Below are positions 42,244 through 50,935 of a DNA stretch of 64,000 bases, piece after piece (within the stretch, counting starts at the first letter, position 1; every line of letters starts with the position of its first letter). Both the position numbers and the translations under genes were made by a program. The stretch is taken from contig NZ_CP150241.1 in assembly GCF_037975235.1 (NCBI RefSeq), positions 868,001 to 932,000 on the forward strand, given 5' to 3'. The stretch comes from Paenibacillus sp. FSL R5-0341. GTDB taxonomy: Bacteria; Bacillota; Bacilli; Paenibacillales; Paenibacillaceae. A model generated the notes under the pieces. The model ran no database searches. It saw only the letters and a list, made by a program, of their open reading frames with translations, and was not told the DNA's origin.

Positions 42244-43161
42244 ATGCAAACGGTATTTACTGGAGAGAATATTCAATTCAGTTATAACAAAAAGAAACCA
42301 GTACTAAAACAATTATCCTTATCGGTTGGTGATCGTCAAATTTACGGATTACTTGGTCCCAATGGGGCAGGAAAATCTACTTTAACCAGAGTTATGTTAG
42401 GGCTGGATAAACCTCAAAACGGAAAGATTCAGTGGTTTAATGAACATCTCAATGCAAGCACAAACAAACGAGTGGGTTATGTTCCACAGGATTTGGCATT
42501 GATTTATGATCTATCTGCTTATGAGAATGTATTGTTTTTCGGTAAACTGTACGGTTTGAAGGGAGAGCGTCTGAAAAAACAGGTTCGCTTTGCCCTTGAG
42601 TTTGTTGGATTGTGGGAAGAACGCAAACAAAAACCTAAAAAATTCTCTGGTGGTATGAAAAGAAGACTCAATATTGCTTGTGGTATTGTCCACAATCCGG
42701 ATGTCATCATACTGGATGAGCCAACGGTGGGTGTTGATCCGCAATCACGTAATCGAATTTTGGATGCGATTATAGAGTTGAATCAACTTGGAACAACCGT
42801 TATCTATATTTCTCATTACATGGAAGAAGTTGAACGAATTTGTTCTCATGTCGGAATTATTGATGATGGACAATTGCTCTGCCAAGGCAAGCTCAATGAT
42901 GTTATTCAGGAACATACAGACCAGGCCATTATCCGTCTGGAACTACAACGTAAAAGTACAGCTTATACCAAGCAGCTTGAGGATTATGTTGTATTACTGG
43001 CAGAAGGGAACAATGTTGAGTTGGGAGTCCCTAAAAATGACGTGAATGCCATAAGTCAGATCAAAGAGTCTTTTGGCGAAGATGTGAAAAGCTTTCAATA
43101 TATTACCCCTAATTTGGAACAAGTGTTCTTCAAATTAACAAGAAAGAATTTGAGGGATTAG
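42244..43161 (+). CDS. ABC transporter ATP-binding protein (LnrL/DrrA-like)
   Basis: A 305-residue cytoplasmic ATPase. Walker A is GPNGAGKST (about residues 39-47), the signature is FSGGMKRRL, Walker B is DVIILDEPTVGVD and the switch His lies in ISHYMEE. The C-terminal 80 residues match the DrrA-type regulatory tail. The size and downstream pair of ABC-2 permeases match the LnrLMN (linearmycin resistance) and DrrAB-like exporters. The start is behind GGGAGG. The following permease begins 4 nt after the stop, so this is an operon with the next two genes. It is a good candidate self-resistance exporter for the adjacent biosynthetic cluster. Confidence 0.9.
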   Translation: MQTVFTGENIQFSYNKKKPVLKQLSLSVGDRQIYGLLGPNGAGKSTLTRVMLGLDKPQNGKIQWFNEHLNASTNKRVGYVPQDLALIYDLSAYENVLFFGKLYGLKGERLKKQVRFALEFVGLWEERKQKPKKFSGGMKRRLNIACGIVHNPDVIILDEPTVGVDPQSRNRILDAIIELNQLGTTVIYISHYMEEVERICSHVGIIDDGQLLCQGKLNDVIQEHTDQAIIRLELQRKSTAYTKQLEDYVVLLAEGNNVELGVPKNDVNAISQIKESFGEDVKSFQYITPNLEQVFFKLTRKNLRD

Positions 43162-43165
43162 AACT

Positions 43166-44320
43166 ATGTGGACGATATTTGCAACGAGTATGAAGCGTAA
43201 GCTTCAGAATCCTGTCGTATTTGTCAATTACATCCTGCTTCCGCTTCTTTTGATTCTTATCCTTGGTAATGCACTGTCCGGTGTGTTCCAGACAGGAGAT
43301 AAGGAAACGAAGTCTACCTTCGTATCTCAGATTTCAACAGTTGTGGTCAATGAAGATAGCGGGGATGTAGGGAAAAATATTGTTTCATTCCTTAGTAGTG
43401 AAAACAATAAAGAGATGTTTGATGTCAAGGTAGAGTCCAGTAGCACACAAGCGCTTAAGATGCTGGAGTCTGGTGAAGTAGAACAGTATATTTATCTGCC
43501 TAAAGATCTAACAAGTGAGTACGAGGATAAGAAGAACGGTAACATCATGGTATATGGTAAGGATAACAATATTGAGAAAGTTAATATTACAGATCTGGCC
43601 CTATCAGCCTATGGTGATGGATACCTGGCAATGGAAGTTGCAAGTACCAACAATCCGAATATTGTATATTCACATGAGTATAGTAATATGTTGGCTGCTC
43701 CGGGAACTACAACAGAGGCTTCCACTGAGAGTGGTTCCAATATTTCAGCGATGAGCTACTATGGAGTGACTATGCTAGTTCTAATTCTTGTGTATGGATT
43801 GGCTAATACCATGAATTTTGTACAAGAAGAGTACAGTGAAGCACTAGGAGATCGTTACCTTGTTAGTCCTATCTCAAAAACAGCACTAATTATGGGACAG
43901 TTTTTAACGGGTTGTACGATATCTATTCTGCAAGGAGCAGTCATTGTATTTTGTGCAAAGCTGTTCTTCAATGTCAGCTATGGAGACAACATGATGTTTG
44001 TATTTTTCATCATTATCGCAGGTTCAATTTTCTTTAACGCTCTAGGTTTGCTCTTGGGGGTTATTGGGCGTCGAATCAAGCAAGTGGATGGTGTAGTGAC
44101 ATTGTTGATTCCGGTTATGACATTTGTCGGTGGTGGATTCGTCAAACTGGATATGGGAGAGCTCAGTTCCATAAGTATTAATGAAGTGTTTCAACGTCCA
44201 ATGTTTGATTATATTGGGCAAGGCGTAATTGATTTGATGCCTGTGTTTACTGCACTTATTGCTGCAATGGGTTTTGTTCTAATTGCAGTATACTCGCTCA
44301 CAAGAAAGGAGGCGCGATAA
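43166..44320 (+). CDS. ABC-2-type permease (LnrM-like)
   Basis: 384 residues. A first span near 20-40 is followed by an extracellular loop domain (about 45-190) and about five spans from 195 to 375, including MSYYGVTMLVLILVYGLANTMNF and VTLLIPVMTFVGGGF. It forms a heterodimer with the next permease and uses the upstream ATPase. Substrate unknown; probably a hydrophobic secondary metabolite. It starts 4 nt after the ATPase stop and ends one base before the next start. Confidence 0.85.
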   Translation: MWTIFATSMKRKLQNPVVFVNYILLPLLLILILGNALSGVFQTGDKETKSTFVSQISTVVVNEDSGDVGKNIVSFLSSENNKEMFDVKVESSSTQALKMLESGEVEQYIYLPKDLTSEYEDKKNGNIMVYGKDNNIEKVNITDLALSAYGDGYLAMEVASTNNPNIVYSHEYSNMLAAPGTTTEASTESGSNISAMSYYGVTMLVLILVYGLANTMNFVQEEYSEALGDRYLVSPISKTALIMGQFLTGCTISILQGAVIVFCAKLFFNVSYGDNMMFVFFIIIAGSIFFNALGLLLGVIGRRIKQVDGVVTLLIPVMTFVGGGFVKLDMGELSSISINEVFQRPMFDYIGQGVIDLMPVFTALIAAMGFVLIAVYSLTRKEAR

Positions 44321-44321
44321 G

Positions 44322-45428
44322 ATGCGGGTATTCGAACTTTATTTAAGACGTATTTTCAAGCGAAAGCTTACCTTTATCTTAATCTTGTTGTTGCCAGTTG
44401 TGTTTACGTATTCTGTAGTAGCGCAATATGAGGAAGCAACGAAGGTCACACTTACGATGTATGTAGAAGATTCAGCTGTGAATTCTTATGTCACCGCTAT
44501 GCTGAAGAAGCAGAATGTCACTATTACTCAAGCAGTATCAGCAGATGATGCTATTCATCATAGTACCAATCTGGGGATCGTATTTACTTCAAATATTCAG
44601 GACATATTTAATGATCCGGATCTGCTAAAAGTAAATAGTTACGTGAATGAACAAAATTTTAATTCAAACTCGTTGGAGATTAAACTTAACAGTGTATTCT
44701 CTGTTCTAAAAACACTGGCCAAAAATGCCACCAGTGAAGAATCATTGACTGCAGGTATGAAAGAAACCGCAGCGAACAAAGCTCCAATTCAAGTGGAACA
44801 GAAGATTCTTGGAAACCCTAATGCAGTGGTGTTAACGAGTTCTTTCAATATGATTGTGTTTATCATTATGTTCCTTACAATGACCAATACATTGTTATTC
44901 CTTGGTGATAAAGTGCATACCACGACTCAACGTTTATTACTGGCAGCCAGCAGTAAATTGAGTTACTACTTGCAGACCGTAAGTGTGTTTGCAGTCATTG
45001 GTGTAGGACAATTCATACTCATGATTGCTCTTATGACTGGGGTCTTCCAAATTGATCTTTCTTTATCTGTCGGAGAACTTCTATTGCTCGTGTTAGCGTA
45101 TGGCTTACTAAATATGATTGCGGCAGGTATTGGTTTACTGCTTGTAAGTCGTACAACCAAAATGTCTACTGGACGGTTGCTTATCACTGTAGTATCGCTT
45201 CCTCTAGCGATGTTAGGGGGAACACTGTGGCCAAGTTCAATTATGCCTGAAGGTATGCAAAAGATTGCAAGTGTACTGCCTACCCATTGGATTACAGAGT
45301 TGAACAATGAGATGTTCAGTGGATTTAAAGGTGATAGTAGCATGATTACAGTGCATATTATCAGTCTGTTCGTCTGTGCTGCGATTATTTTTGTGTTACT
45401 GACAAGAGTGAGAACGGAAGATATCTAA
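44322..45428 (+). CDS. ABC-2-type permease (LnrN-like)
   Basis: 368 residues with the same layout as the gene upstream: an N-terminal span (about 15-35), extracellular domain (about 40-170) and about five spans (SSFNMIVFIIMFLTMTNTLLF onward). Its ribosome binding site AAGGAGG lies within the end of the preceding gene, with a one-base gap between stop and start (translational coupling). It is the third gene of the LnrLMN-like exporter. After it come 104 nt with a hairpin and then the biosynthetic operon. Confidence 0.85.
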   Translation: MRVFELYLRRIFKRKLTFILILLLPVVFTYSVVAQYEEATKVTLTMYVEDSAVNSYVTAMLKKQNVTITQAVSADDAIHHSTNLGIVFTSNIQDIFNDPDLLKVNSYVNEQNFNSNSLEIKLNSVFSVLKTLAKNATSEESLTAGMKETAANKAPIQVEQKILGNPNAVVLTSSFNMIVFIIMFLTMTNTLLFLGDKVHTTTQRLLLAASSKLSYYLQTVSVFAVIGVGQFILMIALMTGVFQIDLSLSVGELLLLVLAYGLLNMIAAGIGLLLVSRTTKMSTGRLLITVVSLPLAMLGGTLWPSSIMPEGMQKIASVLPTHWITELNNEMFSGFKGDSSMITVHIISLFVCAAIIFVLLTRVRTEDI

Positions 45429-45465
45429 GCTCTTCTGAAGTGTATAAAATATAGAAGAACCTCGT

Positions 45466-45502
45466 TCCCCGGTAAATCCTCCAATGATGGAGATACCGGG
45501 GA
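45466..45502 (+). promoter_or_regulatory. hairpin without T-run in the leader of the biosynthetic operon
   Basis: TCCCCGGTA pairs with TACCGGGGA, with an inner CTCCA/TGGAG stem; the bases after it are not a T-run. It ends 15 nt before the AGGAGG of the first biosynthetic gene, so it may be a leader structure rather than a terminator. Confidence 0.45.
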
Positions 45503-45532
45503 TACACGATGGAGATAGGAGGAAGCATTATC

Positions 45533-48190
45533 TTGGCCATTCAGGTTGCGCAAACAATCGAACTATCCAATCTATCATCTCTACACGAAAAAATTCTGTA
45601 TGCCGAGAAGCATCGTAAGAATTATGATATATTCTTTTCCGTGAAATATGATCCTAAGTGGACGGCTACTTATATAGCTGATGCTATTGAACGAGTAATG
45701 GAAGGCCATAAAGCTTTAGGGCTAACCATTGTTCAGAAAGAGTCTCGGTATACTTTCTGTTCTAAGTTAAACGCTCCTAATTCATTTAGAAGTCATGTTC
45801 CTCTACAGGATACCAAGCTGAATGTTTTTGAGGGAGAAGGGCTGGCAAAATACTATATAAATGAAGAGGATTGCAGAATTGAGTTTCTTATCCATCATTT
45901 GGTGTTTGATGGTGATTCAATGAACGAATTTATGACCGCTTTGGAATGTTCAGTGCTGAATGGAGAATTCTCTGTTCCTGCTGATCTGTATGAACTAACG
46001 GAGAAGTCCCTAACGATTGGAAAAGAAAATTCAACGATGATCCGTGAGTATTTCGAATCATTTAAGTCTAAATCCCTTTTCTCTACTCACGAGCATTTAG
46101 AAAATCCAGTCTATGGAAAAGTGAAATTGTCATTAAATGTATGGGAAGCCATTGGATCATTGGCACAAAAACTCCGGATTACCAAATTTGGTGTCATACT
46201 ATATGCAATAGCTCTCGCAACGGAGCGTAGGCAATCCCGATTTGGGATAGTTATATCTCGGAGGAATCATCAGACAGAGCAGAATCATATTGGGAATTTC
46301 ACAGATGTTGTTCCTTATTCATTCCAATTGTCAGATCAGCTGAACTACAAGGATAACGCTAAAGTTCTTTTCAAAGATTTTTTTGTGGCTATCGAATCTT
46401 CAAGTGCATTAACTTATGAGGAATATATGAATCTCATTGGCTCGATGGGGTTTGACTTGGTAGTCTCTTATACACGAATGTCAGATCCAATCGCCCATTC
46501 TGAAGTGTTCTCAGCATTTGTTCTGGGAGATTATTTGTACAAATATGATAACCATACACAATTTAATGAATATGAAGACGGTCTATATATGGAGTTTCGT
46601 TACGATAACACCTTAGTAAAGGGCATATGCGATCGTTTGGGAGAGATGATACTTAAGTTGGATAGTATTAATCTCGATGAGCAGTTAAGTATTGGTGGGC
46701 AGGAAGCAAGTGTTGGAAAAGGTGAAGTTGAGGGGAAAAACAGCGAAACTATTTGTTCTGGTAAAGCTCAGCGGAGCTCGACACTTCAACTTCTTTTTGA
46801 GCGATATAACGATGAAGATAATCTATTGGATACGGATATCACTTCTTTCGAAATTGCTCAGATCATCACGGATGCCTACGAGTACTATAAAGTGCAACTA
46901 TCTTACCATGATATTTATACTTCCTCTACAATTAAAGAATTGAAACAGAAACTCAGTAAAAAGTCCATTGCAGAACAGGAGGATGGGCCGGAATCGAATA
47001 ATCCTAAGCGTTATCATCTTCCGGGCTTCTTGAAAACCGTCTTCATTGATAGTTTTCGGTTCGTAAATACGGATATGTACAATGTAAGTTATGCATTCCG
47101 TCTAACATCTCAGGCAGCCAGTCATATGGAAAGAGTTAAGGAAGCTGTTGAACAGGTTATTCAAGGAAATGATATTTTTTTCACTTCATTTGAAATGCAG
47201 GATGGCCATTTTATGGCTTCAGTAATGCCTCAGCGGCAGGTACATATTGAATTGGTGGATGTGGAAGCGTTAGCCGATCTACAGTTAGATCAAGAGACAC
47301 TTCGTATACACCCTCACTCGAAATTATGGGACTTTAAACTTGTTCATTTGAGGTCGACAGGAGATATGTATCTGTACTTCAATATTCATCATTTACTTAT
47401 TGACCATATGGGTATTCAGATTCTTAAAAATCAGATAACAGAGTGTTATAACTATCAGGAGCCTGTTTATTCGCAATATGCTTCATTGGCAGAGGAGTAC
47501 AGTAATGCTACATCTATAGCCCTTAAGCAGTGGGGAAGTCTTCTTCCTTACAAACAATTCTATAATCCGGGTAAATCGTCTCTTGGGAGTGGATACTTTC
47601 ATCAATATCACTGGAACCTGGATACAGGCATAGAAAATTTCGAAGAGACAGAATTAAGGATACTAAAAGTAGTCAATTATTCATTATCTAGATATTTTGA
47701 TTACGAAGAGGGTTATATTGGTGCTGTTTATCATGGGCGCGTTATAGCACGAACTAGTCAGGTAATTGGTTCATTTGCAAGAGTCTTACCTTTGTTCTTC
47801 TCTACTACGAATTCGGATATTCTGAAGAGAAGCTTATATATTGCAAGAATGAACCAAGCGGTTTCTCTAATGGATTTGAATCAAAATGGATTTAATCTAT
47901 CTTATCCCCGTGTTGTTTTTCAAACGTTGCAAGAAGGGGATCAGCATGAGGATTCATCTATATTTGATCAAACAATTGAATTTGAAGGATTATCCAAGTT
48001 TCAAATTTTCGTTCAACTGCGTAGAGGTATTTCAAATTCCCAACTGAGTGTATTTATCGATCGCAACGTATATGACTCGGAAGAAGAAAGACGGATAGTT
48101 GTTATATTTGAGCAAGCTTTGAGGGAGTTTCAAGGAGTTTCTATGGATATTGAAGGGGTGTTAACATCAGATGGAACTTCTTCAATCTAG
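45533..48190 (+). CDS. NRPS-type protein, condensation - carrier - condensation, no adenylation domain
   Basis: 885 residues from TTG at 45533, taken because AGGAGG lies 9 nt upstream; ATG at 45509 (893 residues) has only a weak site. Domain 1 (about 5-395) is a condensation domain with HHLVFDG (H121-H122). Residues 420-470 align with a carrier domain (DNLLDTDITSFEIAQII), where the normal GGDS is DITS, Ser438 being the potential phosphopantetheine site. Domain 2 (about 485-875) is another condensation-type domain with HHLLIDH, the final Gly replaced by His. It overlaps the next gene by 20 nt. With no A domain it must use amino or acyl groups loaded by other proteins. The second C domain may act as an acyl transfer or release domain. 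Residues outside the core motifs are divergent. Confidence 0.8.
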   Translation: MAIQVAQTIELSNLSSLHEKILYAEKHRKNYDIFFSVKYDPKWTATYIADAIERVMEGHKALGLTIVQKESRYTFCSKLNAPNSFRSHVPLQDTKLNVFEGEGLAKYYINEEDCRIEFLIHHLVFDGDSMNEFMTALECSVLNGEFSVPADLYELTEKSLTIGKENSTMIREYFESFKSKSLFSTHEHLENPVYGKVKLSLNVWEAIGSLAQKLRITKFGVILYAIALATERRQSRFGIVISRRNHQTEQNHIGNFTDVVPYSFQLSDQLNYKDNAKVLFKDFFVAIESSSALTYEEYMNLIGSMGFDLVVSYTRMSDPIAHSEVFSAFVLGDYLYKYDNHTQFNEYEDGLYMEFRYDNTLVKGICDRLGEMILKLDSINLDEQLSIGGQEASVGKGEVEGKNSETICSGKAQRSSTLQLLFERYNDEDNLLDTDITSFEIAQIITDAYEYYKVQLSYHDIYTSSTIKELKQKLSKKSIAEQEDGPESNNPKRYHLPGFLKTVFIDSFRFVNTDMYNVSYAFRLTSQAASHMERVKEAVEQVIQGNDIFFTSFEMQDGHFMASVMPQRQVHIELVDVEALADLQLDQETLRIHPHSKLWDFKLVHLRSTGDMYLYFNIHHLLIDHMGIQILKNQITECYNYQEPVYSQYASLAEEYSNATSIALKQWGSLLPYKQFYNPGKSSLGSGYFHQYHWNLDTGIENFEETELRILKVVNYSLSRYFDYEEGYIGAVYHGRVIARTSQVIGSFARVLPLFFSTTNSDILKRSLYIARMNQAVSLMDLNQNGFNLSYPRVVFQTLQEGDQHEDSSIFDQTIEFEGLSKFQIFVQLRRGISNSQLSVFIDRNVYDSEEERRIVVIFEQALREFQGVSMDIEGVLTSDGTSSI

Positions 48191-49310
48191 TGAACTGACG
48201 TATATACAAAGAAAAATGTTTATCTGCAATAATTTGCCTGTGTATCGTCTGCCCTTCATTTATGAAATTCCAGAAAACGTTGATCTTAATGAAGTTTACA
48301 CTGCTCTTTTGATTACATTACAGGAATGCCCGACCCTGCAGACCCGGTATACTTATGACGCGGAGCGCCGAATGTTTAACCAGTGTTATCATCGTTTGGA
48401 TGCAATTCAATTTGAGATTCCACATATCACTTTAGATGAACATCCCGAAATATATTTGAAGCAAAGGAAGGAAATGATCGATCTCACAAAAGAATATCCC
48501 TGGAGAACTCAATTCGCAGAGTATGAACAAAAGAGGTATTTGTTAATTGAATTTCACCATATCTGTATTGACGGATGGGGAATTAGAAATTTTGAATCTA
48601 TGTTTGTGGATCGCCTTGCAGGACGATCCCGGAATTCTCCGTATACCGACTTTGGCTTCTATCAACGAATTAATGAGTTACAAGCCAATAAGTCTTCTTT
48701 TACTAAGGAAGAATTCTTAAGGCTATCTGAACAAAATATTCAGGTAACAACTAATAAAAGTCATTTAGGTCGTCTCATAAAACTCTTAAAACCTGAACAA
48801 TTTCAACATATTGAGCAAATCTCAACAGCGTTGAAAGTAACCAAGAATTCAGTTTTTCAAGGATTATGGGAATCGGTATTAGAACAGACTTGTACAGGCT
48901 GCGTGTATGGAACCATAGGTAATTGGCGCATGAGTATGGGGGCATTTCATGAGGTCGGTTGTTTTGTACAGATGCAGTCCCGAAGAATTGCAAGGGGACG
49001 TGACACTTTAACAACCATCAAACAAATATCCTTGGATAATCTCAGTGCGTTCGCAAAGCGGGGTAAGGAATCACTAACACTATGTACTATTGATCACCCG
49101 GTTGTCTATTCCTACGAAGAAGACATGTTTAATTACTTTCAATATATTCCTGCGGATAACTTAAACAAATTTGAACTATATATCCGTGTTTTTCTGGTGA
49201 ATGGTAAAGCACAGATCGAAATTGAATATAATCCAAGCAAATACAGTGAAGTGCAGGTTCGTTTTATGTTAGATCAAATCGATACAACGCTGGAAAACTG
49301 TCTTGTCTAA
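48171..49310 (+). CDS. stand-alone condensation domain
   Basis: A 379-residue single condensation domain with an intact active site, HHICIDGWG (first His129). It starts within the last 20 bases of the C-PCP-C gene and is preceded by GGGGTG; the next gene follows 14 nt after its stop. Short of the usual 440-450 residues of a full C domain, it lacks some of the loop region. A free C domain can form an amide or ester bond between two separately carried groups, for example in type II NRPS systems. Donor and acceptor are not inferable from the sequence. Confidence 0.8.
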   Translation: MELLQSSELTYIQRKMFICNNLPVYRLPFIYEIPENVDLNEVYTALLITLQECPTLQTRYTYDAERRMFNQCYHRLDAIQFEIPHITLDEHPEIYLKQRKEMIDLTKEYPWRTQFAEYEQKRYLLIEFHHICIDGWGIRNFESMFVDRLAGRSRNSPYTDFGFYQRINELQANKSSFTKEEFLRLSEQNIQVTTNKSHLGRLIKLLKPEQFQHIEQISTALKVTKNSVFQGLWESVLEQTCTGCVYGTIGNWRMSMGAFHEVGCFVQMQSRRIARGRDTLTTIKQISLDNLSAFAKRGKESLTLCTIDHPVVYSYEEDMFNYFQYIPADNLNKFELYIRVFLVNGKAQIEIEYNPSKYSEVQVRFMLDQIDTTLENCLV

Positions 49311-49324
49311 TAGGGGGATTTCTG

Positions 49325-50935
49325 ATGAATGTATTAGAAGAATTAGAGTGGAGTTTCGATACGTATAAGGAGAAGACAGCAATTAAGGGATCCTCAAATA
49401 CGCTTACGTATAGTCAATTGGATAAGCTAACAGCCAGGGTAGCTTCACATTTAATGCGGCAAAAAATTGCCAATGAAGATGTAGTAACTATTGAGGCGGA
49501 GGATAAGTTGGAAGCGGTCATTCTCATGCTTGGAGTTGTTCGAGCGGGGGCGGCATATTGCGTCATCCCTCAAGACTACCCGGATTATCGCAAAAATAAA
49601 ATGCGGGCTAAAGTGAATGGAAAAGCCATCCTTCATAGTCTTAAGGAAATAGAGAAGCAAGAGAGCGCTCTTCAACAAAATGTGGTACAAGACGTATTGG
49701 GAGTAAAGCGTGCTTCTCGCCAAGAAGACAGTCTTTTATACATTATCTTCACTTCAGGATCAACAGGCGAGCCTAAGGCTGTAGCTATTCAAGATCGGTC
49801 CATTGAAAAAATTGTGAGGCAAAATGAATTCTACCAAGGCAATGTAATTGGTCAATTTGCTCCTCTTGAATTCGATGCATCAGTCTACGAAATTTTTGGC
49901 GGATTACTAAATGGAATGACACTTAGAATGGTGAGTAAGGACGATAGTCTTGACTTTGATATCATTCCAGAGATTTTGGCAGAGATAGATACGGTATTCC
50001 TGACAACACGATTGTTCAATCTATATGTTGAAGAATGTGTGGAGGAGCTGGGGAAGCTACAACTCATTTTAACGGGTGGTGAACGTGCTTCTATCAAACA
50101 TCTGCATGAAGCAGCGCAATATTGTAACGTGTACAATGTGTATGGCCCAACGGAGACGACAGTCTTTGCCACGCGGTATAAAGTAAAAGGGGATGAAACA
50201 GAAATACCGATTGGGAAGATGTTTGACCAAGGGAATTATCTCATTCTGGATGAAAGTGGTGTTCCGGTGAGCCGCGGGGAACAGGGTCAATTATTGTTAT
50301 CTGACTCAGGTTTGATGAGAGGATACATCGACAATGATCAAGCGAATCAAAAAGCGTTTGCGTACTGGGAGGGGCAACGCTATTATCGGACAGGCGATGT
50401 TGTTTGTGAGAGTGCAAATGGAGAATTGAGCTATATCGAGCGAATAGATCGGCAGGTTAAAGTCTCTGGATATCGAATCGAACTTGGCGAGATTGAACGT
50501 TGTGCATACAACTATGGCTTGAATAAAGAATGTCTTGCTCATTTCGATGGTAAACGTCTGTACCTATTTGTAACGGAAATGATCGAACTAGAACCATTCC
50601 GGCAGCATCTTCGCAATATACTTCCAGATTATATGATACCAACGGTTAAGGTGGTGGACAAAATCCCGATGAATAAGAATGGTAAAACAGATATGCAAGC
50701 AATGAACCAACATAAAGATCAGAAGTCCAACAGTATGAATAAGGTTGCAGAAGTCATCACAAGTGTACTCCAACTTGAGCTAATCATGAATAAGACCTTT
50801 CTGGAACTGGGTGGTGACTCTATTAAAGCAATGGAAGTCATCTGGAAACTAGGAGGAGAGGGTTATCCGATGGATCTGGATATGCTATTTACACGCACCT
50901 TAGGAGAGATTGTGAATGATGTTAAAGCCGGCTAG
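49325..50935 (+). CDS. NRPS adenylation - carrier protein
   Basis: 536 residues. The adenylation domain (about 1-465) has the core motifs: A3 FTSGSTGEPK (from residue 142), A5 NVYGPTETT, A7 YRTGD, A8 RQVKVSGYRIELGEIE and A10 NKNGKTD with the catalytic Lys. The A4 segment FDASVYEIFGG gives pocket residues D, A and Y. A hand-read specificity code is D-A-Y-L-L-G-V-V-F-K, most like pockets for aliphatic residues such as Val, Leu or Ile; this is tentative. The carrier domain follows with LGGDSIKAM (Ser499). It would load one amino acid for the neighbouring C domains. It ends overlapping the next gene by 20 nt. Confidence 0.85.
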   Translation: MNVLEELEWSFDTYKEKTAIKGSSNTLTYSQLDKLTARVASHLMRQKIANEDVVTIEAEDKLEAVILMLGVVRAGAAYCVIPQDYPDYRKNKMRAKVNGKAILHSLKEIEKQESALQQNVVQDVLGVKRASRQEDSLLYIIFTSGSTGEPKAVAIQDRSIEKIVRQNEFYQGNVIGQFAPLEFDASVYEIFGGLLNGMTLRMVSKDDSLDFDIIPEILAEIDTVFLTTRLFNLYVEECVEELGKLQLILTGGERASIKHLHEAAQYCNVYNVYGPTETTVFATRYKVKGDETEIPIGKMFDQGNYLILDESGVPVSRGEQGQLLLSDSGLMRGYIDNDQANQKAFAYWEGQRYYRTGDVVCESANGELSYIERIDRQVKVSGYRIELGEIERCAYNYGLNKECLAHFDGKRLYLFVTEMIELEPFRQHLRNILPDYMIPTVKVVDKIPMNKNGKTDMQAMNQHKDQKSNSMNKVAEVITSVLQLELIMNKTFLELGGDSIKAMEVIWKLGGEGYPMDLDMLFTRTLGEIVNDVKAG

